Assembly: GCA_024291935.2 (NCBI GenBank)
Contig: CM044313.1
Location: forward strand, 88,907,001-88,971,000
DNA length: 64,000 nucleotides
DNA from: Okapia johnstoni
Lineage: Eukaryota; Chordata; Mammalia; Artiodactyla; Giraffidae
Reading direction: 5' to 3'
The notes under the pieces are model-generated. The model ran no database searches and was not told the DNA's origin. It saw nothing but the letters and a program-made list of their open reading frames with translations. The position numbers and the translations under genes were made by a program. This document shows positions 42,485-54,990 of this stretch, in pieces (the first letter of the stretch is position 1; each line of letters begins with the position of its first letter).

Positions 42485-43540
42485 TTGCCTTCATTCAATA
42501 AAGAGAAGGAATGGAACACTGAGTTAGCAGTAAATATAGATAACCATCTGACCTGTCTCTTGAGAAACCTGTATGCAGGTCAGGAAGCAACAGTTAGAAG
42601 TGGACATGGGACACCAGACTGGTTCCAAATAGGAAAAGGAGTACGTCAAGGCTGTATATTGTCACCCTGCTTATTTAACTTATATGCAGAGTACATCATG
42701 AGAAACGCTGGGCTGGAAGAAACACAAGCTGGAATCAAGATTGCCGGGAGAAATATCAGTAACCTCAGATATGCGAATGACACCACCCTTATGGCAGAAA
42801 GTGAAGAAGAACTAAAGAGCCTCTTGATGAAGGTGAAAGAGGAGAATGAAAAAGTTGGCTTAAAGCTCAACGTTCAGAAAACTAAGATCATGGCATCTGG
42901 TCCCATCACTTCATGGGAAATAGATGGGGAAACAGTGGAAACAGTGTCAGACTTTATTTTGGGGGGCTCCAGAATCACTGCTGATGGTGACTGCAGCCAT
43001 GAAATTAAAAGGCGCTTACTCCTTGGAAGGAAGGTTATGACCAACCTAGATAGCACATTTAAAAGCAGAGACATTACTTTGCCAACAAAAGTCTGTCTAG
43101 TCAAGGCTATGGTTTTTCCAGTGGTCATGTATGGATGTGAGAGTTGGATGGTGAAGAAAGCTGAGCACCGAAGAATTGATGCTTTTGAACTGTGGTGTTG
43201 GAGAAGACTCTTGAGAGTCCCTTGGACTGCAAGGAGATCCAATCAATCAATCCTAAAAGAGATCAATCCTGGGTGTTCATTGGAAGGTCTGATGTTGAAG
43301 CTAAAGCTCCAATACTTTGGCCACCTGATGCGAAGAGTTGACTCATTGGAAAAGACCCCAATGCTGGGTAGGATTGGGGGCAGGAGGAGAAGGGGACGAC
43401 AGAGGATGAGATGGTTGGATGGCATCACCGACTCGATGGACATGGGTTTGGGTAGACTCTGGGAGTTGGTGATGGACAGAGAGGCCTGGCGTGCTGTGAT
43501 TCATGGGGTCACAAAGAGTCGGACACGACTGAGCAACTGA
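42485..43540 (+). pseudogene. BovB RT palm to C-terminus, open frame with altered catalytic box
   Basis: A 351-codon open frame. The first ~18 residues come from flanking DNA and the rest is BovB. In order: [18 protein letters not shown] (fingers), [17 protein letters not shown] (RT motif), [13 protein letters not shown], the catalytic box at residues 96-99 reading YAND (42770-42781) where the family has [18 protein letters not shown], then the C-terminal part with [15 protein letters not shown], a basic [16 protein letters not shown] and MDREAW. The aspartate-to-asparagine change should abolish catalysis, and the endonuclease and RT N-terminus are absent. Its start codon lies in unrelated DNA, so translation is not expected. 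Confidence 0.93.
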
Positions 43541-43553
43541 ACTGAACTGAACT
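42541..43553 (+). mobile_element. BovB LINE 3' copy, best-preserved in the window
   Basis: 5'-truncated inside the RT fingers (CATCTGACCTGTCTCTTGAG) and complete to the CTGAA repeats at 43535-43553. The coding part is uninterrupted (separate entry). CpGs are still frequent (GGGGACGACAG, GTCGGACACGAC), fitting a younger insertion. I could not fix a target-site duplication. Confidence 0.96.
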
Positions 43554-44019
43554 GATAGGTACAATAAAAATATCTTTTAATATGAAAATCACTTTCAGTC
43601 TTTTAATCTTTAGGAAACGTTGACTTTTTTGTATCAAGTTGCAAGTCAAGTTGTTTCTGATTTTCTTTTGAGATTTCTTTTCAAGTTACAGATAGCAATA
43701 ACTTGGCATGCCAATCACCTTCAATTATTTAAATCCTAAGGTTATTGAAAAAACTTGTCTTTGCTATTCTTCTCATTACCGATGTTTGCATATTTATTTA
43801 TAAACACTTTGTAAAATAGTCAAATGATTTCTGTGTGCCTATATTAGCTATGAAGAAGATATAAAGCCAGAAATAAAATTCATGAAGATAGACATTCAGG
43901 CAGGTACTGTGTTTGTTTTAGGTAGTTATGATTAGAGCTAAAGAAGCATGTGTGAGTCACTGATGAATTTTATATCTGGTTTCCTGTACAGCCCACGCAG
44001 AGTATTTTACTTAAACCTC
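43554..44019. other. Unassigned interval
   Basis: No gene or element seen. Confidence 0.5.
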
Positions 44020-44027
44020 TAATGATG

Positions 44028-44241
44028 TCTGGGCTTTGCGGGCAGTTCAATGGTAAATAATCTGCCTGCCAATGCAGGAAACGAAGGAGATGGGGGCTCA
44101 ATTGCTGGGTTGAGAAGATCCCCTGGAGAAGGGAGTGGCAACCCACTCCCGTATTCTTGCCTGGAAAATCCCATGGATAGAGGAACCTGGCAGGCTACAG
44201 TCCAAACAGTTGCAGAGTCTGACATAATTGAGCACACACAC
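44028..44241 (+). mobile_element. Bov-tA SINE, diverged
   Basis: GGGCTTTGCGGGCAGTTCAATG head and a complete Bov-A part ending in CACACACAC. Flanked by TAATGAT (44020-44026 and 44246-44252). Confidence 0.92.
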
Positions 44242-44252
44242 ATGGTAATGAT

Positions 44253-45051
44253 CTCCAATACATAATAAGCTATTATGTTTAAAATATTTTATAGAGTTTA
44301 TATGAAGTTTTAGCATATATATATATATATAAAGGCTATATTAAATGGAAGATACAACAAATACTATCATTACAAGGGGTGTGTTACAGAGAAATATTTT
44401 ATTATTATGCTTAAATTCCTTATAAGTTCCAGAAATCTATGTAAAGTTGTATGAATTACTTTTAAACAATACAGACTCATGAATCTAGCATTTAGCAACT
44501 ATGCTAGCTTCTGAGAAAAGTTAAAGACAGATAGGCATTGTAATGAAAACAAAATCTAATAAGGGGAATGATATTTAAAAGCAACAACTAATTCCTAAAA
44601 TGAAACAATGAAAGAACTACTATGATTACAAATAATAAAAAGAGTGAAATAGAAATGTGCTAGAAAGGTGCTAGGACCTTGAAATAATTACAAAACTGTT
44701 TGAGATACATTAATTTTAAATTTATAGAAAATTAGTAAATGCCTGACATATTGAGTTATTTTGAGATTTAAATTACATGAGGCTATGGTCACACATGAGA
44801 TGCCAGTCAAATTGTTAGCAAGCTGGATAGGAGGAATGAATGGGCAGCAGCAATGTTTCAGAGCACTCAACCACCACCGCCTCAAAGATAGCGTGGACAA
44901 CTGCCTCCAATGGCATCTTTCCATTGCCCTTGACGTGTGATTGCCTCTGAGAAGAAAATGGAGGTTGCTTCTTCTTTATTTATATTTATTGAAACCACAT
45001 CAGTGGGGAAAATGGCCAGGCATGTTCAATGTCTGAAGCAATTTCAGCTGT
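44253..45051. other. AT-rich unassigned interval
   Basis: A short (AT)n tract at about 44315-44332; otherwise nothing recognisable. A small GC-richer patch lies at 44840-44950. Confidence 0.5.
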
Positions 45052-45164
45052 GTTGTTGTTCAGTCGCTAAGTCGTGTCTGACTCTTTGTGACCCCATGGA
45101 ATGCAGTACACCAGGCTTCCCTTGTCCTTCACTATCTCTTGGAGTTTGCTCAAAGTCATGCGTA
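45052..45164 (-). mobile_element. BovB 3'-end fragment
   Basis: GTTGTTGTTCAGTCGCTAAG to TTGGAGTTTGCTCAAAG on the plus strand: the last ~110 bp of BovB in reverse. 5'-truncated. Confidence 0.9.
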
Positions 45165-46689
45165 AATTCTAAGCCCTCTATAAATTAAACATTCCCCTAC
45201 ATGATCTCATGCCCTATTTTCTGCAGTAAAGCTAATCAAGCTGCATAGTGGCTCTTTCCTCTCTTCTTGTCATTAAAATAGTATTTCCTTCCATATTCTT
45301 CCTGAATAATTCCTTAAGCTTAATGTTTTTACTCACTATCATGTTTAATAGATTTTATTTTCCCACATGTAGGCCATATAAAATATATCTTATTTTAATT
45401 AGTATATATGCCATACACAATATATTTCCAAGCATGGTGGACAGTAGAGAGAGACTCTTAATATGCTAGATTTTCCATATGAATTATGATATAAACAATT
45501 TTTCTGCTTTAATACAGTGCCTTCCTTCTTGAACATATCTATCAGTACTTTCCATGAGAGACTAAAAGTGAGAAGGAAAATAAGAAGTAAGTGGATATTA
45601 GAGTACCCAGATAATAATAGTATATTAATCCCTTTGAAAACTTTTTAATGAACCATCTATAAAAGTTCATAGATAAACTGAAGCCGGGAGAGATGATACT
45701 TGAGCAGTCATCTGAAAAAGAAATACATATTTTCCTGATGTATTAAGAGGCTGGATATTTTCCAGGAAGAGAAAAGAGAATGAATGAAGACAATTATGAC
45801 GGAGAAAATCAATTTAATAAATGTTAATTATTTGAGTCTATGATGAAGCAATACTACCAGGATTTAATAGTAAACATAGGAAGACCGATTAATATCACAG
45901 AATTTCAATTAAGTATATTGACGGGCAGAAAATTCTGAAACAGTTTCTTCTTTCTTTTTCTTTCTTTATCAACCAAACACAAATATGTATGAATGAACAG
46001 TTTCTATTCATACATACTGGCCTTTGTTTGTTCAGTACATTAATTACCTTGGGAAAAATCTGAGGCATATAGATATTTATTGTTCTAGAAAAAGCAACAA
46101 AGAATGAAAAGTAATTGTTAGTTTTGAAATATTAATTACTTTGATAACACAGTTCCTAAAACTATTCAAACCTGTTCATTTTTATGATGCTGAGTATAAG
46201 TTGCCTCTGCATGTATGTGTCTCAAGAAAATACTCAAAGCAAAAGATACAATCAATATAAATGCAAATGACCCAACCCTAATTACAGTGATCTTTTAATC
46301 CATAAGAGCATCCAATGAGAATGGAATTCCAAATTCAGTGAAAAAAAGTTGGAGTATGGAAAAGGGTCTATAGCTGCAAAATTTCAGATTGATTTGGTAC
46401 ACTGCATTTCTTCATATATATAAGCTTCCATTAGAGGAAAGGAAAACTAAGAATCCTTTATTAGAATAACATAATTAAACTGTGCAGACAGAGCAAGCTT
46501 CATTGAGTCTTGTTTGTCATCACAGAAGAGCAAAAAAATTAGAGCTGAGCAAGCATGTAAAAACACTACTTTTGCAGTGTGTTTAAAAAGCATTTAATAG
46601 GCCTAATTTGCTTATAGAATTGTGATTATTAATATATATGCTTGTTTTTATATTACTATTTTGTGTTACGTATAGCATACATTTCCCCT
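45165..46689. other. AT-rich unassigned interval
   Basis: No gene or named repeat over 1.5 kb. A TTTCTTTTTCTTTC tract at about 45950-45970. Confidence 0.5.
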
Positions 46690-47960
46690 TTTTAAATTTT
46701 TCTCATTTTCTTCCTTTATCTAGTTTTCTACAGTTTTATGTCTAATTTTGTTCTTTTAGTGTTTATCCTTACGCACTGAGCACACTTTCAGGCTATCATC
46801 TTTCTATTCAACAAGCAGCATTGAGAAATGAAAGCATTTTAATTTAAATTTTATTCTTTATTAGTGCCCATGTTATTGCTGCCTAAAACTATGTCAGTTT
46901 TTGCTTTATTAATATATATTACTAATACATGTTTTTATGTATTCAGTTATTTTTCATGAATGTCCATGTAGTTACTATTTACTGCTTCAATAATACTTAA
47001 TTCCCCTTTCTTCCTTTAAGTTTTTTCTTTTGACTTTATCCTTGCTATTTCTCATTGAGTAATTGTTAGCAGCAACATTTTTCTCTTATTTTTTTCTTAT
47101 TAATGGAGACAGTTGAGCTAGATGCAAAACTGCAATATGACATTTGCTTTATCTCAGTCTTCGAAACATACAATTCTATTTTTTTGTTGCTGTTTTATGA
47201 AAATTCTTTTTCACTTTAATGCTTTGTCATTTGTAGGTAATCTATTTTCTTCCCCCCTTTTGTTACTTTTAAAAATCATAAGATCTTTTTGCCTCTAATA
47301 ATTTCTACTTTCAGAGAAGGCAATGGCACCCCACTCCAGTACTCTTGCCTGGAAAATCTCATGGATGGAGGAGCCTGGTAGTCTGCAGTCCATGGGGTCG
47401 CTAAGGGTGGGACACGACTGAGCGACTTCACTTTCACTTTTCACTTTCATGCAATGGAGAAGGAAATGGCAACCCACTCCAGTGTTCTTGCCTGTAGAAT
47501 CCCAGGGATGGGGGAGCCTGGTGGGCTACCGTCTATGGGGTCGCACAGAGTCGGACACGACTGAAGTGACTTAGTAGCAGCAGCAATTTCTACTTTATTA
47601 CACATTTCTGGTGTTATTTTACTATCATGGATTTTTTTGTTTTTGTTGGTGTTGTTCACAATGATCAATCAACTAGGACATTCATCTGTTCCAGAAAACT
47701 TTAGTCATTATCTAGTCCCATTCTTTCTTGAACTTTCTTGTTCTGAATCTCCTAAAAGACCTACTTTGGGCTTTCTTATTTTATCATCCATGTCCCTTAA
47801 TTTCTTTGAAAACAATTCTATTCAAATCTCTGTGTTATATTCAGAATGCTTTCCACAAATATATTTACAATGATAATTCCTTCACACCTATTTTTTTAAC
47901 TCTTTGCCTATGTGCTAAATTTTAGTTTTAAGTTAACTGTTTGGTTATATCTATCTTAGT
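46690..47960 (-). repeat. Probable old L1M 3'-UTR, antisense, split by Bov-A2
   Basis: Phrases such as CTTATTTTATCATCCATGTC, CCCTTAATTTCTTTG and TGTTATATTCAGAATGCTTT on the plus strand match the wording of old L1 3'-UTRs read in reverse. The part left of the Bov-A2 is a weaker match. Diverged; edges are guesses. Confidence 0.5.
47312..47584 (+). mobile_element. Bov-A2 SINE (Bov-A dimer)
   Basis: Two Bov-A units with the ACTTCACTTTCACTTTTCAC linker and a short AGCAGCAGC tail. Flanked by AATTTCTACTTT (47300-47311 and 47585-47596). CpG-rich relative to its surroundings, hence young. Confidence 0.97.
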
Positions 47961-50900
47961 GTTTTATTATTTTATATTGAAGTAAAATCTGTTTACTTCT
48001 CTATGTTATTCAAATAAAAATGGTTGTAAATTTTCAAATCTCTTATACCACAGATTCTATACAAGTTAGAACTATTTTCATTGTAAATATATATAGATTG
48101 TACAACTAATTTTCTAAAAGATTGTTTTCTATTTTAAATTTCTTTCAATTGCATATTGATACACAACAAATTGTAGACAGAAACAGATTTCAAGAAACCT
48201 TTACATTTTTCTCTTCATCTCTCTCTTCCCCCTGCATACTTCTCTCTTGCTTTCCTTTTTCCTTTCTCTGTCTTCCTTTGTATCTTTCTTCTCCATGCTA
48301 TGTGCCACTGGGGTCTTACCATCTTAGAAATGATTTGTAAAACAGATACTCACCTTGAGAATTCTTGTCTTTATGTTCAGTAGACATTTGGACACTATGT
48401 CATTATGTGATGTATTTCAGAGTTAATTCCTAACAAGTTTATAACGTGTGTGTGTGTTTGCATGTACATATGTATATTTTCAACTCTGTTGCATGCTATG
48501 ACTAACTTTAGATTTAAGAGACTATGTTATTTCATTTGGGCTTATTTATTTGATTTCTGATCTTCAGTTCCTCTGGCAATTAGTGCGAAACTTCTAAAAG
48601 TTTGGTTTTATGCCATGATCTTAATTTTGACTACTGAGCCTCCCTGGTATAGACACAATTCTCCCAACTGTCTCAGATTCTAGGCATTGATCATTAATAT
48701 GCAATTCAAACCATCACACTTCATTGGTTCATCACCTGTTGTCTCTGGATTTAAAGTCTTCTTGAGCAAATCAATTCTGTGATGCATTTAATAACTATTT
48801 AAACGAGCTAGAATAGTCAGACTTTTTGTGCTTCTAATAAATATCTATTTTGATCAGGCTCTAATGTTTCCAAAATTGGAAGCCACTACTGTATTTCTTT
48901 GCTAACTATCTAAATTTGTGAAAAATGTGTCTAGAATCATGTTGAATTAAACTTTGCAATATCGTGAGTAGACACTTGTCATATATACCATTCCTTTTTT
49001 CTTTTATTTTTCTCCTCAGAATTATGAAGTGAATGGAAAGTTGAGTTTTTTTGTTAAAAAATCTAATATTTCCCACACAGGATGATTAATAGACTTAGAA
49101 ATCTTCAGTTTTAGCTGAGTCTATACCTAGAATTTGAATATTTAAATGATAAAAACCTGAATGATTTCTGAATTATTTATCAGGACTCTAAGCGTTTAAA
49201 ATTTCAAGGATTTATCATGTATAAATGCTACACTAAATCCTGTATGTATGCCTTCTTCTAGAAATTAAGTAAATATAGGATATTTTAAGATGCTATCCAT
49301 AGGAAATTCACACATGTATTTAAAATTTTTCAGTTCATCAAAACTATTATTTGAATTATTAAAAAAATCAGGGGAAAATAATTTATTATGGAAGTAGTGA
49401 TGATCTTAGAAAATTGGCACTTCTTAAATCAAGATTTAAGAAAATTGCGTCTCCACAAATATACTTTCTATCAATCTAGAAAGAATGGGTAAAAAATATA
49501 ACATGACAACTTACAATTCTCAAGGGACTACCTTAACAGCAGGGATTTTGGAGAATGTACTGTTTTTCTTGAGATTTTCTTGGCAAAAAAAAAGATACTA
49601 AAATCATTCTTTTCTTTTCAATAATATTACTCCATTTCCCCTCATAGCACAGCACATTAGCTTGTCAAGAAAAATCATCACCTAGAAGATTCAAATATGT
49701 TTATAACATTTTTATGGTTTCCTTCTAATGGATGCATGTCATCAAGAAAAACCATTTTGATATAATTTTTATGCTGCACAATGATGTTTCATAGTCTATA
49801 TGAGATTCTCCATTTACAAGGGTTAGAGAAATTTACATATAAAGTGGGATAGTCCAAAAAATGCCACATCATTAAGTTAAAGCATAGCACAACATACCCA
49901 TTAGTTTAAAATTCTGCTGCATTTCTTTAGTTAAGCAATTTCTGCATGCTATCATATTTCCACAGATAAGCACAGGAAAATAAGAAGCCATAAGAATGAC
50001 TATTTGAGATACACTGGTTTGTTTTCTAAGGTGCTGTTTTGTTTTCACTAACATTTGCAGAGTTTTTATCAACTATGCTTAAAAGCTTCTCTACTCCCAG
50101 TGCTTCCACACCATGTTAGTAATGGGACTAGCACATTGTTGCAACATATGGAAGTCTGAAAAAGATACATCTTTCTCTAAAAGTCATCACCTTGGCTCTA
50201 CACTAGAAATTTTTGTGGTTCTTTACTTGATAGAGAATATAAATTTGTTCAAATGAGAAATAACCTGGAGGGGACATCAGATTCAGTCTTACTGATTCAG
50301 CACAGAAGTAAACTAGGGTAACAGGGAATACACTTGTTTCCTCCCCATTACTCACAAACTATTTGCATCTTGAAATGGCCAGTTAGAATAATTTACTCAC
50401 CTATGGGTTTTAATGTCACAGTTCCTTTAAGAATCTATGGGGAGCCTAAAGGAAATGTCCATGCATTGGTGTTAAACAATGTGAAACCCAAGATTCTTGG
50501 TATGGTCTCTGAAGTGTCACATATTCCTCTCCTGAGATAAATATGATCACTTTCCTACCTCTCTAATGGACAGGTTACTGGAGAAAGTGTTATTTTGTAT
50601 GAATGAATCTTTCAGGTTTATTAGTTTGCTTAAAGTATTGCTTACCTAAGTTACTGACATATGTGTTATAAAGAGTTCTATTTCTTTGTCCAGTGATTTT
50701 ACAAAATGCTCTTCTGACTACTAATGGGTCATTTATATATAAATGTTTACAACATAAATCTAACAAAAATTTCCCAGTTAGACACAATGAAACCTAAAAA
50801 TTCTTGCTCTGAGAAACTAAAAAGGCCAAAATTAATGGTGAGATATACTGTATCATGAGTTAGGAGAGTCAAGAATTTAAAAGGTCTCTTCTCTCCAAGT

Positions 50901-50984
50901 TGATTTTCATTCCAAGCATAACAAGTCTCTCTATGTGTGAAAGAGTGTGTGAAAGGTAATATACTTTTTATTTTTTTATTAGAA
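47961..50984. other. AT-rich unassigned interval
   Basis: Three kilobases without a gene or a repeat I can name. Contains a pyrimidine-rich patch (48200-48300) and a short TG tract (48447-48458). Around 50280-50540 the composition is more balanced and the plus strand is open for 68 codons, but without a recognisable motif. Confidence 0.5.
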
Positions 50985-53095
50985 AATACAAAGTGCCCTC
51001 CCCAAAAAAGGAATTTTTGAAAAAGAAGAAAACAAAAAGTGGGCATATATCATCACATTTCAAATCTAAGTATAAAGATATACTGACAGAAGCACAGACA
51101 AAAGATAGGTTCAACAGAATAGGCATTCCAGAAAGTGATTGGCACATATATACTGGCCTGACCTGTGGCAAAGTGGCCACTGCAGTTCACCAGGGGAATG
51201 GCGGTCTTTTTAATAAATGGTCCTTGCGAAAGTGTGTTTCTTCATGAAAAAAAAAATTAACTTTGACCTTATTTTTTTTTAAGAACGGAAATCCTTATTG
51301 GAGTGAGGGAACAATGGGACATCATGCTGCTCTTATTATCTCCCATTGTAACCTCATGATTTACAAGTAAGGACGCTGGTCCACCTCTGTCAAATGTGTT
51401 TCCAGTTCTTCATGTCGCTGTAGTTGATTGTGGAGAGCTCAGGCTTGGCCTCACATCTAGGGCTGTCCTGTGTCTCTGGCTGCAGTGGGGAAGGTATGCA
51501 GCATCTGCAGGCATCTCCAGGTGCCCAAGGACTATAAGCAAAGGCTGCTTATAACCTAGTGACTATTGCCATGGTGACCTCGGAACCCTCCGTGTCCTCT
51601 AAGAATGTGGTTAGCAGTGAGCTGGGTTAGCACTGACATGTGAGCTATGAGAGGCCATTGTACCTCTAGACATCACAGATTGGTTACCTCAGTGTGAATC
51701 GCTGAACTGAGCTAAATGCACACTCTAGTCAAACAGCTTGATCACATACTTGTTGGTTTTCTGCAGCCCATCCATCTCTCCCTTGTTCCTCATTTGCTGT
51801 GGCAGAAAATGGGCAGATGGCCTTTTGCCGGGGGCCACGATGATGGAACAATCCTTGCTATGTGCGTCCAAGTGGGTTTTCCAGGCTTCCTCATCCAGAT
51901 GTTCCCCACCCATAGAACTCTTCTCCAGTAGACACTGCAGAAGGGCATCTAGTTTGCTCCAGTCTGGGCCAACTTCAGGTCTGATTTCTCTACTTTTACC
52001 TTCACTGGGAAATTAGGTTGGATCTCACTAAACACAAAAATTAAACTTGGATACAATAATACACATAGAGTGATAAAACAATTAAGCTTAGAGGTAAGAG
52101 TGAAGAATACACGACCAAAGTACACAACCATTTGTTAAACACATCACAGAAAGCAATAAACATAAAAGATAGCAATTTGCACATCACTAAAACTGGTAAC
52201 TTCTATTCACCAAAAATCACATGAAGAGAAGGAATAATCCTGAAAGCGAGAAAATATTTACATCGCAAGTAAATTATATTCTCTTATCTGGATTTTTATC
52301 CCATAAATTAATGAAACAAAGTATAAATAATCTAATATGGATAATAATAATAAAAGAGGACATCAAAGATTCATAAGAATAAAAAAAGTTGTTTCACAGT
52401 GGTACTTACCAAGTAAGAACATATCAGACAGTAAGAAGGACAAACAACACACTGGAATTATAATTAAACAGTGATAACACTAAGTGTTCAATAAAATGTG
52501 AAGTCACGGGGAATCTTATAATTGTCTCAATGGAAGCAAAAAGTAACATAATAAGTTTTGAAAAATCTTTGGCAGTGAATAAACAAGCACCTATTTTATG
52601 ACCCAGCATTTATACTCATAGGTATGTGCTCAAAAAAGTGAGTGCCAATGTCCACACACATAAACACACATAAAAATGAAATTAATTTCATAGCATTTTT
52701 TTCAAAACAGTCAAAAAGGAAAAATAACCCAAATGGCCATTAGTAGTATTATGCATTACTAAATTATGAAACATCTACACAATGCAATGCCTCACAGTAA
52801 ATTAATAAAAGCAAACACACACAAAAATAACTGTTGACACAACAATGTTGAAAAAAAGTAACACAAATAATATATACTCCATGATACCAAACATATGAAG
52901 TTCAAAAACAGTCAAGATCACAGAATTAGAACCTCATTGTTGGGGACCTATTGATTGAGAAATAATTAAAGGGTGCTAGAAAAATCTTTATATGGGTAAT
53001 GATAAAACAAGTGTGCATTTATGTAAAAGTCATCTAGCTACATACTTATATCAGTTTATTTCATCTCTATACCTGATTTTTTAAATAAATGGATC
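50985..53095 (+). mobile_element. Old L1 ORF2 3' part and 3'-UTR, split by a GC-rich insert
   Basis: Left part (50985-51267): GAATAGGCATTCCAGAAAG, GGCGGTCTTTTTAATAAATGG and AATTAACTTTGACC. Right part from about 52014: AACACAAAAATTAAACTTGG, GAGAAAATATTTACATCGC, ATGACCCAGCATTTATACTC and a 3'-UTR end TTTATGTAAAAGTCATCTAG. The two parts are consecutive in L1 ORF2, so 51268-52013 is an insertion. No frame survives. Confidence 0.8.
51268..52013 (-). pseudogene. Probable processed pseudogene, parent gene not identified
   Basis: A GC-richer block of about 745 bp sitting inside an old L1 with a T run (51272-51281) at its left edge. Read on the minus strand it ends in a poly-A tract preceded by CCAATAAGG (a weak poly-A signal), as a reverse-transcribed mRNA would. 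The coding part lies at its minus-strand 5' end: IQPNFPVKVKVEKSDLKLAQ, then after a one-base frameshift near 51949 LDALLQCLLEKSS, HLDEEAWKTHLDAHSKDCS, IIVAPGKRPSAHFLPQQ and an end at NKYVIKLFD (stop near 51725), followed by a ~450-base 3'-UTR. I do not recognise the protein. The N-terminus is missing (5'-truncated copy). Alternatives are an old DNA element or LTR. Confidence 0.5.
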
Positions 53096-53967
53096 ATAGA
53101 TCATGTGTTAGCAGCTTTTCTTCTAATATATTCATTTAAGAATAAAAAATGTACATTGGTTACAGTTAATCGTGCAAAACCAGCTGCTTGTACTGACACT
53201 ACAAGTTGTAATTTCTACAAGGTTATTATTTTTATAATTGTTTCTTTAAATTTCATATATTCCTTAGACATTTACATGGGTTCAAATTGTAGCTTTTATT
53301 TCTGTACGTTATTCAGTGCATACACCTGCTGAGAAACCAGAGAAACAGCTTGAAAAATACATCTACTTTCAAATACCATATGTTATTTAATATAGTTAAA
53401 AATTCAGTAACAGCAATTAAAGGAAAAAATCTTGGCTTAAAAGCAAACCTAAAACAGTCAAAATTCTAAAAAATAATATTTGAATAAGTTGGCTACCATA
53501 GGATATGCTTTACCAAGCAGCAATAACAATTGCTTTTGAATGTATCCATGGTTTAAATGTTGAAAGAAGAATACACTTATTAACATCCACCCAGTAAATA
53601 TCAAGATCTACATGATGATGTAACACAAAAGTGTTATATTTACAAACAGCAGATAAGATCCCCCAAATATTAGAAAAACAATGGCATTATATAAAAGAAA
53701 TGAGGTGAACAACAATTTTAATTATGTTAGGATATCCAAAAACAGGACTGCCTACAAACCTTTCCTACACACTACTCCCAAAAATAACATTTTATATTTG
53801 TAATCTTGCCTAAACAACATTTAAATTGTAGAAAAAAAGACCACAAATAACCATACTCTCTTATAATTTATTTTTCTCAACAGATAAAAATGAATGACTT
53901 TACTTGGTTTTATGCCTCACCATTTCTCTACTCCTTTAATCTAGTTTTAAAACATAAAGGTGATAAA
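53096..53967. other. AT-rich unassigned interval
   Basis: No gene or repeat recognised between the old L1 and the younger L1. Confidence 0.5.
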
Positions 53968-54990
53968 AGACAGCCTTCAGAATGGGAAAAAATAACAGCA
54001 AACGAAGCAAACAAAAATATACAAGCAACTCCTGAATCCAGAAAAATAAATGACCCAATCAAAAAGTGGGCCAAAGAACTAAAACATACATTTCTCCAAA
54101 GAAGAACATACTGATGGTTAACAAAGCTCAACATCACTCATTATCAGAGAAATGCAAATCAAAACCACAATGAAGTACCATTTCATGCCCTCAGAAAAAA
54201 GTCTTTATATGGGTAATGATAAAACAAGCACTGTTGGTGGGAATGCAAACTAGTACAGCCACTATGGAGAACAGTGTGGAGAGTCCTTAAAAAACTGGAA
54301 ATAGAACTGCCATATGACCCAGCAATCCCACTGTGGGCATACACACCGAGGAAACCAGAATTGAAAAAGACACGTGTACACCAATGTTCATCACAGCAAT
54401 GTTTATAATGGCCAGGACATGGAAGCAACCTAGATGTCCATCAGCAGACGAATGGATAAGAAAGCTGTGTGTGGTACATATACATAATGGAATATTACTC
54501 AGCCATTAAAAAGAATACATGTGAATCCGTTCTAATGAGGTGGATGAAACTGGAGCCTATTATACAGAGTGAAGTAAGCCAGAAAGAAAAACAACAATAC
54601 AGTATACTAACGCATATATACGGAATTTAGAAAGATGGTAACGATAACCCTGTATGCGAGAAAGCAAAAGAGACACAGATGTATAGAACAGTCTTTTGGA
54701 CTCTGTGGGAGAGGGTGAGGGTTGGATAATTTGGGAGAATGGCATTGAAACATGTATATTATCATATATGAAACGAATCACCTGTCCAGGTTCGATGTAT
54801 GATACAGGGTGTTCTGGGCTGGTACACTGGGATGACCCAGAGGGATGGGATGGGGAGGCAGGTGGGAGGGGGTTCAGGATGGGGAACACATGTACACCCA
54901 TGGCAGATTCATGTCAATGTATGGCAAAACCAATACAATATTGTAAAGTAACTAGCCTTCAATTAAAATAAATAAATTTATATAAAAAAT
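53968..54990 (+). mobile_element. Younger bovine-type L1, 3' end, with an internal rearrangement
   Basis: Reads CAGCCTTCAGAATGGG, CAACATCACTCATTATCAG, CACTGTTGGTGGGAATGC, GCCATATGACCCAGCAATCC, CCATCAGCAGACGAATGG, a G-rich 3'-UTR (GATGGGATGGGGAGGCAGG) and the end GATTCATGTCAATGTATGGC with TTCAATTAAAATAAATAA. It lies closer to the family wording than other L1s here. About 80 family bases between CATTTCATGCC (54180-54190) and CACTGTTGG (54229) are replaced by a 38-base filler, and a smaller deletion lies near 54005. No long frame. Confidence 0.92.

Noticed and set aside
42485..43540. Long open frame as a host gene
   Set aside because: All but the first ~18 codons are BovB RT/C-terminal sequence, the start codon lies in flanking DNA and the RT box is mutated.
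51725..51913. Small 62-codon gene on the minus strand
   Set aside because: The frame is only the C-terminal part of a longer coding-like region broken by a one-base shift, next to a poly-A tract and inside an L1; a processed pseudogene fits better than a live gene.
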